A stretch of DNA of 26,519 nt from Chromera velia (lineage: Eukaryota > Sar > Chromeraceae), in contig JAHBMJ010000525.1 of NCBI GenBank assembly GCA_018398765.1, positions 1 to 26,519 on the forward strand, read 5' to 3'. Positions 1 to 10,133 of the stretch are shown here, piece by piece. The position numbers and the translations under genes were made by a program. The first letter of the stretch is position 1. Each line of letters begins with the position of its first letter. Under the pieces are notes generated by a model. The model had not been told where the DNA came from and ran no database searches. It saw only the letters and a program-made list of their open reading frames with translations.

Positions 1-346
1 AAAAGGTCATCCCCCTCCTCATTATCATGGTTAAAATAAGATAGAATTTCATAAAAATGATATTATCTATTCACTAGTTTTTTTTCATCATTTTTTTTCT
101 TGTAAAATATATTGATTGAATGAATGGGAGTCAGTTGATTCAACTTCTGAGTATTTATAGACTTGTGTAGGATTTTTTGTTTGTCCATGTACAATATATA
201 GAAAAAAATATAAACTCATAAAAAAAAAGTAAAATATGACTAAAATATGAATTTTTTATAATATTTTATAATATTTAGTCATATTTACTAAAAGTTTTAT
301 AGGGTAGTATTGTTAACTAGGTTGTTCACCAGTTGTGTGGCTATTA
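1..346. other. AT-rich sequence without a gene
   Basis: Very AT-rich, with short homopolymer runs and no credible reading frame. An imperfect hairpin can be formed around 229-291, where a GTAAAATATGACT-like arm is repeated as its complement AGTCATATTTAC. It borders the candidate transposon that starts at 347. I see no promoter or RNA gene here. Confidence 0.6.
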
Positions 347-1235
347 CAGTGAAACTATAGTGTGACACAATTTAAATTATGACATAATACCCTATATACT
401 ACTATAATACTAGTACTAGTGACACAAATAATTGTATAACAATAAGTGTGATGAAATATAGTTAGGATAACTTGCGTGTGATGAAATTATTAGACAAAAA
501 CTTCAATTCAAGTGATCCTAGACTTTCAAAGTGACTTAAAGTCTTCACAGTCATTAAAGTTTAGACTGCCGCAGTGTTTTTCTACATTCACTCACCCTGG
601 CACTCACCTTACTGAGTCACTCACGTCACTCATTCACTCACTCACTCACTTACTCAGTCACTCACCGACTCACTCACTCACAAACTCAGTCACTCACTCA
701 GTCACCCTCATTTACTCACTCACTCACTCATTCACCCATCTTACTCACTCTCTCATGCACTCACTCACTCACAGTGACTTACTCACTCACTCACTCACTG
801 ATTTACCTTACTCCTTCACTCACCCACTCACTCACCCCTGACCCACTCATCTCAGTCACTCACTCTTAGACTCACTCACTCACTCACTGACTTACCTCAC
901 TCCCTCACTCACCCACTCACGGACAACGTACCCCATGACATGGGTTAAGCCGCGCCCTAGGCCGCGCCAAACACCATAAACACGCATCCCCGCCCTGCTA
1001 GCTCTGGCGACAGATAGACATAGTGGGAAGGCCCTAGGGTGGAATATATCAATTAATCAATCAATCAATCAATGAATCTACAACTATTTTTTTTATATAT
1101 AAGTATGATTTAATTGAATCAGTCAAAAGTTCTTAAAATCATAATTATTCAAAGTTGTGTCACAAATCATTGTGACACAAAAAGTTCTAGCTAGGGTTCT
1201 AGAAATGTTCATTGTGAGACACTATAGTTCCAGTG
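347..1235. mobile_element. Candidate non-autonomous Tc1/mariner-pogo-like element
   Basis: The left end (347-371) reads CAGTGAAACTATAGTGTG and onward. The right end (1211-1235), reverse complemented, reads CACTGGAACTATAGTGTC and onward. By hand, 21 of 25 terminal positions match. Both ends are flanked directly by TA (345-346 and 1236-1237), the target-site duplication of Tc1/mariner-type elements, and many pogo/Tigger ends begin CAGTNGAAC. The 889-bp body has no transposase frame. It holds a CACT tetranucleotide array and a perfect 11-bp hairpin at about 1153-1179 (TTGTGTCACAA / TTGTGACACAA). Superfamily assignment is inference; chance TA flanks are possible. Confidence 0.5.
585..925. repeat. 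Degenerate CACT/CTCA tetranucleotide array
   Basis: About 340 bp built largely from ACTC/CACT units with interruptions. It creates an apparent open frame on the plus strand rich in Leu-Thr-His-Ser, which is a by-product of the repeat. It lies inside the inverted-repeat element at 347-1235. Confidence 0.85.
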
Positions 1236-1610
1236 TAGTGGCTGTTGTACGACTCTTGTGGAAGCAGAAAAGAAAAAAATAAAAATTTTAAAGAAAAAAC
1301 CTAACTTAAATCGTCCATTTTTTTTTCCCCTCTCGATTTTTCTCTAGATTTTTCAAATTCTTTCTCTATAAATATCTGACGCCTAGCTACGCCTAGAGAC
1401 CCCCCTCACTGTATTGCATGGCGGCAGGTGATGTGTCAACGTGGGTAGCCGCTGAGGCGGGTATGTTCGTTGTATGTGAATCAACTTACCTTTTCTATAC
1501 CTCAGCCGTAAGACAAGCGTTCTCGCGTTAAACGATTGCTGATTTCGCCCTCTGTGCATTAAATTCCTCAAACGTCCCTGATCTCTCTTTTTCTCTCTCT
1601 CTCTCTTTCA
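1236..1610. other. Non-coding, AT-rich then pyrimidine-rich
   Basis: AT-rich up to about 1380, then mixed sequence ending in a CT-rich tract (about 1580-1610) that would suit a 3' splice site. A short minus-strand frame at 1383-1571 has no recognisable features. I see no supported gene. Confidence 0.4.
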
Positions 1611-1754
1611 GAGACTATCTCCTATTCGCCAGCTCGATCTCTTCTCCCGATTCTGCTTCTCCCCCAACCCCAACCGAACGAGCCGCTACTTCTCAAATCC
1701 GCTCAGCCGTCTCCCCCGTCTCCTCCCACACGTTGTCCGCGTCCGAGACAAGAG
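1611..1754 (+). CDS. Possible internal exon, product unknown
   Basis: A long pyrimidine tract ending TTTCAG (about 1587-1610) looks like a 3' splice site, and ACAAGAG|GTAAGC at 1754/1755 is a strong 5' splice site. One frame between them is fully open and reads as a Ser/Thr/Pro-rich segment (DYLLFASSISSPDSASPP at its start). I could not find convincing partner exons on either side. It may be part of an untranslated leader, a non-coding RNA or a chance pairing of signals. No function is proposed. Confidence 0.3.
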
Positions 1755-2163
1755 GTAAGCCACAGGAACGAGGGGGGCAGCTGGATTGAAGCCTCGACAG
1801 TCCGCGCACACCTGCATAGTCCGTCAATCCGCTTGGTCGATTCGAAGATAGGTGCATGCAGTCGAAATAGACGTTGGGGGGAGGTGCTTGGCGGTAAAGG
1901 AAGTAAATGAGTGGAAGGAACTTAAGGGAACAAGAGGATATAGGGCGGGATGGTCCGATGGAGATTGGTGACACGTTGGTTTGAGGAATCCAGACATCGA
2001 CCCAGCGATCATGCATGGCTGCGTGAGAATGAAAAAAAAAGGGCGGACAGACAGACAAACAGACCTTCCTTCCTGTCCCTTTTTCTCCCCTCCTTCTTTC
2101 TCTTCCTATTCTTCTTTGTCCTTCTGCGCGCGCGCGTGTGTGTATGTGTGCGTGCGTGCGTGC

Positions 2164-2200
<37 letters not shown>

Positions 2201-3296
2201 TGCGTATGTGTGCCCGCGTGTATGTTCGCGCGTGAGAGAGAGAGGTGTGGAGGGGGAATGGAGACCGTCTCGAACCTTTTTTCTTTCCCCTTTTCTCTCT
2301 TTCTTTCCTTCTTTCGCTCTATCCCTTCCTTGCTTTTTTCTTTCCTTCTTTCTCTCTTGTCTTTCTCCTTCTGCTTTCTCTTTTTCTTTCTCCTTTCCGG
2401 TTTCGTTCCCCCCATTTTTCCTCCTTCCCTCCCTTCCTTCCTTCCTCCCTTCCTTGCACCAATTGGCAGCTTGACCTCCTCTCCTACCTCTTTTTTCCCT
2501 GCCTTCATCACCGCTGATTGGTCTTCAGGCTGCCCACTCTTCTGCTCACCACCTGCATGCTTTTGACCTCTTCCTTTCATCCGCCCTCTCGCACAAAGAG
2601 AGCAAGCTGAGTGGCTGACCTTCTCTTTGAAAATGTGGAGGAACGCCAGAACCATAATCATGACGAAGCCGAAGAAGAAGCGACAGGGAGAAGCCCGTCA
2701 CCTCTCCTCTCCTCTCATCTCCTCTTATCCCATCTGGTTTCGTCCCACTACTGACACTTGCTTACGGATGCCCTGATCCCTCCAGCTCCTCTCCTCTCAG
2801 TCACGCAATCCTCATCAACGCACCCGCACTCTCTCATGCTCCTGCAGCCGGTGCAATCAAAACACAGCAACATAAACAAACAGAAGGGGGAGGGAACGGG
2901 AAGAGAGGGAAGTGAGGAGCAGGGACAGGGCACTGGTGGTATCGGGTCAACTGCGCCTTCAAGGAAAAAGAGCCAACCCTCCATGCATGCACTCGCTACA
3001 GGCAACACCCGCGGAAAGGCACTCAAACAGCAATCAACTGAAGGATGGATGAAAGAAAGCGAAAGAGTTTGTACCGATCAAATTAAGAGAGAGTGTTTGC
3101 CTGCCATGTCCATCGAGAGTTCACAGAAAGGATTTCGTTTCCTTCCCTTCTGGTATGTCTGCACCCTTTAAATTCAACAAGCGCCTGTCGATCGAACTTC
3201 TCAATCCATCAGTCTCCGACCAGACTGGCCTCCCAAGAGTGCGTATGAGGAGGGAAAAAATAACAACTTGAAGACACAAAAACAAGAAAAGATGAG
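1755..3296. other. No supported gene; low-complexity sequence
   Basis: Holds a (TG)n/(CG) stretch (about 2128-2235), a CT-rich pyrimidine tract (about 2276-2456) and a purine-rich stretch (about 2880-2940). The long minus-strand frame through here (1693-2661) is mostly translated microsatellite. Its first 14 codons (2661-2620) spell a hydrophobic start, MIMVLAFLHIFKEK, followed by AAG|GTCAGC, a donor type used by genes in this window. A first coding exon on the minus strand is therefore conceivable but unproven. TGCATGCA occurs at 1853-1860 and 2984-2991. Confidence 0.4.
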
Positions 3297-3630
3297 GAGA
3301 AAAGAGATTTAATCTCTCAAATCTCCTCACTCCCATCCAAAAAGAAAAGAAAGCAACAAAAAAAGAAAAGAGAAGAGACTTGATCTCCCAAATCCCCTCA
3401 CTCCCAACCAAAAAGAAAAGAAAACAAAAAAAAAAGAAAAGAAGAGAAGAGACTTGATCTCACAAATCCCCTCACTCCCATCCAAAAAGAAAAGAAAACA
3501 ACAAAAAAAGAAAAGAAGAGACCTGATCTCTCAAACCCCCTCACTCCCATCCAAAAGCAAAAGAGAACAACAAAAGAAGAAAAAAGAAAAGCAGAGATTT
3601 GATTTCTCAAATCTCTTCACTCCCATCCGT
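3297..3630. repeat. Minisatellite, five copies of about 69-76 bp
   Basis: Each unit has an A-rich half (AAAAGAAAAGAAAACAACAA-like) and a conserved half ending near CCTCACTCCCATCC. The conserved CTCACTCC landmark occurs at about 3325, 3396, 3470, 3539 and 3615, so the period varies by a few bases through the A-rich half. No unit encodes a sensible protein. Confidence 0.85.
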
Positions 3631-4119
3631 GTGCACTCTTTATTACTGAGACCATGATCTTACTCGATCGTCTGGTGGGAGATGGTTCGTTCGTTCGTTC
3701 ACACCGTCAGTCAATTCAGTGCAGACATGTCAGACATTCGTCCCCATGTACAACAATTGCTGGACACCCGGCCCCACCCCTCCTTTCAAGGGCTCTCACG
3801 AATCTCACAAAAGCAACGCGTGTGCATGTATTCAAGCGGGGGTCAGCGTTCCCATGCCCTCAATCACTCACCATTAGGCAGGATCCCTCGACCACCACAA
3901 AGCTGCAAAAGCGCTCCCGTAGACTCTGCACCTTCAGCCTCAAGACGAAGGAAAACGATCAACCGATCGATGGAAGGAAACAGAGACCCACGCCGATGGA
4001 GGCCGATGGAAACTCTCTCTCCATCTGTCTGTCCGTCCCGATCTCTCGACTCGATCCCCGCACGTGCAGAATCAATTCATCCATCGATCATCCTCCTCGC
4101 AATTGTCTGCAGGAATGAC

Positions 4120-4162
<43 letters not shown>

Positions 4163-5450
4163 ACACATACACACACACACATACACACACACACACACAC
4201 ATAATGAGAAAGAGGAAAGAAGGGTGCTGAATTAAAATTGACTGAGTTTGACAGAAGAAGTGACCAATGCTTGCTTTCCTTCTGTCCACTGAAGACCCCG
4301 AACCCCTCTCTGCTTTTCAGCTGTGAATCTATCCATCAATCATGCATCTTCCCAACCGTCCGTCTCATGAACCCGTTCACCGACATCCTTATCCATTCTT
4401 CCCTCCACCAAATGAATGCAAACAGCACGGTCACACATTGCTGTGGATACTTCCGATTTTACAGAAAAGGGAGCAACTTGCCTGCAACAGTGTACGTGCG
4501 ATTCTTTTTCTTTCTCTTCCTTTCTCCTCCTTTCTTTCCGCCCTTCCTTCCCTCGCTTCCGTCCCTCTTTTCTTCTCCTCTTCCTTGCTATCCCTCTTCT
4601 CCTTTTCCTTCTTTCTCTTCCTGTTTTTCTTTGTCCATCTGCATACGCGTATGTGTGCGCGCGCACGCATTTGTGTGCGTGTGGGTTTATGTGTGTGTGN
4701 GGAGAGAGAGAGAGAGAGAGAGAGAGAGGCATGTGGATAGTCTTTCTGCCATTCCATTATTCAGCTCATTCCTCCGTTCTTTCGCTTGGCTCAGTTCTCT
4801 AACCACACGCAAAGAAAAAGAAGCACTGATGAATCGAACCACAGAAGGCAGAACAATCTCAACGAACACGTGCACCATCAACGTCCGACAACCCCAAACA
4901 ACAAACGGAGAAATCCTGCGTGGAGTGATCGATCTCCAACCATCAGATACAAACGCACCGGACCTGTGCAAGTAAGCAAAGAGCTGCCGCCACAAGAACA
5001 TTCTTTCCTGAAAGGGAGGAGGGGCTAGCAAAGGAGTCGAGGTGACCTTCCAACTGGCCCTCCAAGTTCTAAGATCGACTTTCGAGCAACGGACAAAAGC
5101 TTGCAGTGGCGAGCAAATGGAGAAATCCAAAGAACACCTTGCCTCTCCTCTCCGTGTTTCCCTCCTTATCTGGAGACAACCACCAAGAGAACGTATGTAG
5201 CAGCCGGAAACAGCAACGGCCCAACAACAAAGGTGACCCAAAACAATGGGAAGATATACGCGTTGGTAGGCACAGAGCAAAAAGACTTTCCTTCCCCTCA
5301 CACTGCCTGTGATTCATTGCCGGTGACATGTGGATACGTAAAGATCAGGCTTGTGTAGATGTCTTACGGACCAGTCCTAGATGGTCGAAGCGGACATTGA
5401 AAGATCGAGAGATAATCGAATCTCAAATTGCAGGATTGTTGGACATTCAA
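3631..5450. other. No supported gene; microsatellite-rich
   Basis: Contains (CA)n at 4119-4203, a CT-rich tract at about 4500-4630, then a GT-rich and (GA)n run at about 4640-4729 with one unknown base at 4700. Open frames here are short or are repeat translations, and none shows a domain, a consistent set of splice signals or a recognisable start. I see nothing I would annotate as a gene, although poorly conserved exons could be missed. Confidence 0.45.
4119..4203. repeat. (CA)n microsatellite
   Basis: Nearly pure CA dinucleotides with three TA interruptions over about 85 bp. Confidence 0.95.
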
Positions 5451-5454
5451 TGCC

Positions 5455-5525
5455 CGGGGCGCGCGGTCCCGCGTGCAACCGGCGCTGCCATGCATGCAAC
5501 CGCCCCGCGGCCGCGGCTCGCGGAT
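5455..5525. promoter_or_regulatory. GC-rich patch with TGCATGCA, candidate promoter region
   Basis: A sharply GC-rich block (CGGGGCGCGCGG, CCGCGGCCGCGG) in otherwise mixed sequence, with TGCATGCA at 5491-5498. It lies about 460-530 bp upstream of the start codon at 5989. In Apicomplexa, TGCATGC-type motifs are bound by ApiAP2 proteins and occur in promoters. That link is family knowledge plus inference; nothing here proves transcription start. Confidence 0.35.
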
Positions 5526-5611
5526 CTTTCTTGCATTCGCGACAATTCGCAGTATACAGCTAAAAAAGCTGCAGATAGCTGCAGTATACGGCTGCCAGAT
5601 GCTGCCAGGTC

Positions 5612-5632
5612 GAGCACTGAGACTCAGTGCTC
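5612..5632. repeat. Perfect 9-bp-arm hairpin
   Basis: GAGCACTGA (5612-5620), a GAC loop, then TCAGTGCTC (5624-5632). Just upstream, at 5547-5600, is a further cluster of CAGTATAC/AGCTGCAG inverted and direct repeats. Function is unknown; it lies in the presumed 5' region of the gene starting at 5989. Confidence 0.6.
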
Positions 5633-5988
5633 TGACTAGCTATTAATATCTCTGACTGTGAGTCTGAATGACAGTGCCAACTCAGGCAGTCTTGGCAGGA
5701 AGAACGTGCACTAGCTAGTGATTGAATTGCAGGTGAGGAGAGGGATTCGCAGACGTCCCTCTTGCAGACCCGTTCTGTGTTCCTGAACGGATCGAGATCA
5801 TTTGATTAATAATTTGCAGGGACAGTCGGGGCGTGAAGAAATAAAATCGCAGCTGCAGACCTTCAAGAACAGTCTGCGTGCTGTGTGTTTCGTGTTCAAC
5901 CTGACGGGAGGATATGTGGTCCGTGTGAGCTGAAGGCATTGGACGTTTCGGTAGGAAAGAAAAAAGTGAGGAAAGGAGAGGAGACGCA

Positions 5989-6594
5989 ATGATCTGGGGA
6001 ATCTACAGAACGGTGCTTGTGGGGGTCTACCTTGCCGTCGTCTCGGATTCTGTCTTCTTCGGTGAGCTTTATCCCCTTCACACAACCTGCTTTTCTCACA
6101 ATTCGAGTTGTCCATTGACTCGCTGCGTTCCTTTTCTCTTCTACCTTCACTTCAGCTTCGCCTTTCCGTCTCCATCTGTTGCCTCTATTTTTCTCTCTGT
6201 CGCTTGGCGTCTCTGCCTGTTGCCTGCCTCTGCGCACCACCCAGACCGTTTGTTCTCGCTTTCCTTGTCATAGTCGTCCTACCTGCGCGGCCGACGTTGC
6301 CTTTTCTGGTCGCATTCGTACATTACCGATCTTCCGCTTTCGTTTTCTGGATATTTCAGTCTGGTTGAGTGCACGGCCACCTTCAAAGTTACTTAACTGG
6401 TCATCTCTGTGTTGTACTCTGAAGGTTGTTGAAGGAGAAAATCGTGTTCTAATTTTTGTGTGTAATTTGAAATTCTCATCTTGGAGGCTGGACTGAAAAC
6501 TTTTTATCTTTTTTGAGGAAGGACTGGGGTACTGCAGAGACTTGTTTCAAAGTCTTCACAGTCAGCAGAAACGTTTTCTTTCTTTTTTATCTTT

Positions 6595-6658
<64 letters not shown>

Positions 6659-8349
6659 TTCTTTCTTTCTTTCTCTCTTTCTTTCTCTCTCTCTTTCTTT
6701 CTTTCTTTCTTTTCTTTCTTTCTTTTCTTTTCTTTTCTTTTCTTTTCTTTCTTTTCTTTCTTTTCTTTCTTTTCTTTCTTTTCTTTTCTTTCTTTTCTTT
6801 CTTTCTTTCTTTCTTTTCTTTCTTTCTTTCTTTTTGTGCAGGGTGGGCTGCGAGCCTGTCTGCTTCCACGGGCCGAAAGGGGTCGAGACAGAAAGAAGAC
6901 GACGCGAATGTTCCGATTTTCGTCCTGCCCCCAAAGAGCTTATCCTCAAAAGCACGACAAGCATCCCTCGAAGAGTCCCCCAGTGTCCCCCCGTCTCCAC
7001 TGCCCCCCATTATCGACAGTCCGCCAACAGCAGAACCTCTCCCGTTTGAGGTCGACAAGCTGAACAAAGACATTGCAACACTCAGAGAGGATATCCTCGA
7101 AGGGGCAACCAGTGCGAGAAGGTTGGGGAAGCACGTGGAGGATGCGATCGAGTTTGTGTTCGCAGCTTCTGAGAAACGCATTCAGAAGTTGCGGGACTAC
7201 TTTCATCGCTTCGTTAACGAGCACTGCAGGAACCCGCCTTTGGAACTCGTCAATCTCTGTGAGTCTGTCCCTCAGCCAAAAGAGTAGATCGCTTTTTTTT
7301 TGTTTCTTTTGTTGGTGTCTCGTGTTGACTTCTCTGGTGCAATAAATCTGTTTGTCTGGATTTCGGTCGTGTCGGTGTCAGTGGCGTCAGTGAGGAGAAG
7401 AGAGCACTAGGCTTGTCTGTATGCATGCTTTACTGATTGTCTTGTGAGAAATGCAAAAAAGCAGAGGCAGAGCAAGAGATGCAGGTCGTGTGATTGTCTA
7501 CTTATCTTTTTGGGATGGGACTTTCGTTGGAAGTTGGAAGGAACTTCAGGCTCCGTGGTGACCTTTTGGAGTCTCCCTTCTTGCACGTTGATCACCAAGA
7601 AAGCCCGGCTGGAAAACTTTGAACCAGTCTGCTGTTTTTTTGTTTCTTTTCTCTTCGTTTTGCGAAGAGAGGGGGGCGGGAGGGGAAAGCTTTCTCAGGG
7701 AGACTTTGCGCGGTTCTTTTTGTCTTTCACCAAATTCCCGTCGCTTTATTCTCTTTCCCTCCGTCGGTTTCTCTATCTCTCTTTCTCGTTATCTGTCCGT
7801 CCGTTCGTCCATCCGTCCTCGTTCTCGTGTGTGTGTGTATGTGTGTGTGTGTCTATGTCTGCATGTATGAGTGTGTATGTGTATTGTCTCTCCCTTCTTG
7901 CAGCTCGGCATGTCGACGAGAAGCTGGACTCTTCCCACCTGAGCGTGGAGGAATTCAGACACGGCCACGGCCACAAAGCCCAGCAGCCAAAGTTGAGGCT
8001 GCAGCTCGGTGGGCCAGAGCCCGAGTCAGAAAGCCCGGCTCAGCATCCTGTGTCGTCCCCCGAAGACCCCTCGATGTCCCTCTCTGGGGGGTTGAGGGCG
8101 AAGAGCAAGGCGAAGGGGAGGGGGAAGGACCCAGGGGACTCGTCTGAGTGGGACGAGACTCAGGATGAGTTGATGTCGTCTTTCGAGACGATGATGGGGT
8201 CCTTCAAGGCAACCGCTCTCTCTGCCGTGGACTTCGAGAAGAATGTGGATCAGACGATCCAGACGGCCTTCAGGATCCTCACAGATCACTTTGAGGAAGT
8301 GGAGGCATCGTTGCGACAGTACATTCGAAACCATTGTGTGCCAAAGTGA
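5989..8349 (+). CDS. Predicted secreted protein with duplicated helical segment
   Basis: Three exons: 5989-6061, 6842-7258 and 7904-8349 (936 nt, 311 residues). Both introns are phase 1 and GT-AG (GTGAGC...CAG and GTGAGT...CAG). The first exon gives a signal-peptide-like start (MIWGIYRTVLVGVYLAVVSD). Residues about 25-95 are Ser/Pro-rich. Residues 96-153 and 251-308 are predicted helical and align without gaps over 58 positions, sharing SA...K.V...I...F near the middle and a final His-Cys. A low-complexity Gly/Lys/Glu/Ser linker joins them. I do not recognise the family. Intron 1 contains a 250-bp CTTT tract. If intron 2 is retained, the frame stops at 7285-7287 after a short tail, and AATAAA follows at 7341, so a truncated isoform is possible. 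The gene faces the protoporphyrinogen oxidase gene tail to tail. Confidence 0.7.
6577..6836. repeat. (CTTT)n polypyrimidine tract inside intron 1
   Basis: About 250 bp of CTTT units with a few CT and TTTTC variants on the plus strand, ending only a few bases before the 3' splice site GTGCAG at 6841. The long Lys/Glu/Arg minus-strand frame and the Phe/Ser-rich plus-strand frames over it are repeat translations. Confidence 0.95.
7341..7346 (+). promoter_or_regulatory. AATAAA, possible intronic polyadenylation signal
   Basis: Canonical AATAAA 54 bases after the stop codon met when intron 2 of the secreted-protein gene is not spliced (TAG at 7285-7287). This could end a shorter transcript lacking the second helical segment. 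A single hexamer can occur by chance. Confidence 0.3.
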
Positions 8350-10133
8350 GGTGTTGTGTGGTGTGTTCAGGGAAGGGGACAGGGGAAAGAGGGGGCGAAG
8401 GGGGGGGGGGCGTTCTTCAGGAAATTAAGGGTAGGGTGGAGAGAAAGGAAGGGAGACTGCTGGAGGAACAACAGGGAGCGAGGACACGACAGCATCATGT
8501 TGTGTAAAAGGAAGCTGGCAGAGGGGGAAGTGAATGAGGTTGTTTGGGTTTTGAGGAATGACGGTCGATCCGGAGTTTCACTCACAAGCCCGCATTGCGT
8601 TCTCCTTTCTTCCCTCTCTCCACGCAGACGCTTCCTGTTTGTGCTGTCTTACAGCATCACGCACTTTAGTCACGCACTCAGACGCGCGTGCAGCCAGTGC
8701 CACCCACATAATGATGCAAACGCCAATAGACCGGGTCTGACAGCGGACCAAAAAGACATTGCAGGCAGCCCCTTTCCAAAACTATTCAAAAGTCTAAGAA
8801 TTTAAGTCTTAATTGGCAGTTTGTGCCAGCTTCTATATCTAATAATAGGGTGTTTGCCAAATCCTCGAACAAGAGGCCTTACAACAAATGGTTACTACCA
8901 TTACTAGCACTGTTACCTGGAAATTAAAAATTGCTGCTTATACATCATCGATTACAAATCTCGTTACAAATTGTAACCCAAATTGCATGCCAACTTGACA
9001 GCATTGGCTGAGCTTCCATAAGATTTTCTCCGGCCATAAAAAAAAAATAAATAAATAAATTGGATATACACTGTGATTCTACAAAATTGAATTAATCTTA
9101 TTAATAAGCCTTCTGTGCAGCCTTGAAGTGTGTCATTCATCTTTGAATTTAATTTTATTCATTTCTTTAAAATCCCGTAAAATCCCGTAAAATCCCATAT
9201 AATCACAAAAACTCCTAGGAAGAGACTAGGATTTTAGCTTTCTTCCAGGATTTTAGATTCTAAAATCCTAGGTATAGGGATTATATTTTTAACGTTAAGA
9301 GTCCGGCAGAATCCTGGGCAAAATCCGCCAAAATCCGCTAAAATCCTGGCCAAAATCCCATAAAATCCGCTAAAATCCTGGGCTAAATTAAAATCCCGTA
9401 AAATCCTGGCTACCTGCAGGGTAGAGAACTACGATTACTGTTCCTTGTTCATGTAAACGTTTTTATACCTCCGCCCCCTGGACCCCCCCTTAATTTATTT
9501 AGAAATATATTCCTGAATACATTCTTGATTATATTACTTTTAGAGTGAGTAACCAATGAATATAAATATATTTTGTAATTAAATACCTTTGTTTATTATT
9601 TATAGTTATAGTTGTCTAACTTATATCTAGCTAGTTACTAATCTACTTTAGTGTACTTCTATAGGTCTACTTCTATCTTTTAGTTTAGCTTTTAGTATAG
9701 CATAGCATTGCCTTTTGACAGTAAAAGATATCATCATATATGTATGAATTTTAACTTTATAACGTCTTTGTTCTTGTTTAAACTGAAAACTAGACTAAAA
9801 AAAAAGTTTGTAATAAAGCTAGTTAGCTAGCTGATTAATTTCTAAATTAATTTAACAATCGAATCTAAAACTCTAGCTTAAACCAAGCTATATTTAATTT
9901 TACCTGATTAAACAAGTTTTAAAAAGGTCTTTTGATATATTTTATGTTAGAATTTGTAACCATGCAGTAATCCATACCTACTATGCAGTTTCATTACTCC
10001 TGCATTAGAGTTAGTGTATGGCTTTCAAGTTTACTACTAATAGTTAGATCTACTGGACGGAATCCGATCGACGGATTGAATTAAGGCGTTACCCTCTAGG
10101 TATGACCTGTAAACTAGCACTCAGGCATCCCTT
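8350..10133. other. Convergent intergenic gap, AT-rich
   Basis: Lies between the 3' ends of two convergent genes. The first 450 bp are mixed, including a G10 run near 8400-8410. From about 8800 the sequence is AT-rich with no credible frame. AATAAATAAATAAAT occurs at about 9046-9060. A cluster of AAAATCC-type short repeats fills 9170-9415. I found no convincing terminal inverted repeats defining an element. Confidence 0.6.
9170..9415. repeat. Degenerate AAAATCC(C/T) repeat cluster in both orientations
   Basis: At least a dozen AAAATCC or GGATTTT units, often spaced about 10-11 bp (AAAATCCCGTAAAATCCCGT). Orientation switches in the middle, producing a perfect inverted pair CTAGGATTTTAG (9226-9237) / CTAAAATCCTAG (9260-9271). 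Not a known telomere repeat. Origin unknown. Confidence 0.75.

Noticed and set aside
1693..2661. 322-codon open frame on the minus strand
   Set aside because: Most of it is translated microsatellite (Lys/Glu/Arg and His/Thr runs). Only the first 14 codons could be a real exon.
3297..3630. Regular repeats as a CRISPR array
   Set aside because: Units are tandem without unique spacers, and the sequence is clearly eukaryotic.
4238..4975. 245-codon open frame on the plus strand
   Set aside because: Crosses a CT tract, a GT/GA microsatellite and an unknown base. No domain or splice context.
6504..7181. 225-codon minus-strand and Phe-rich plus-strand frames
   Set aside because: Created by the CTTT repeat and by the antisense of a well-supported exon.
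9170..9415. AAAATCCC units as interstitial telomere repeats
   Set aside because: The unit does not match TTTAGGG-type telomere repeats and its spacing is 10-11 bp.
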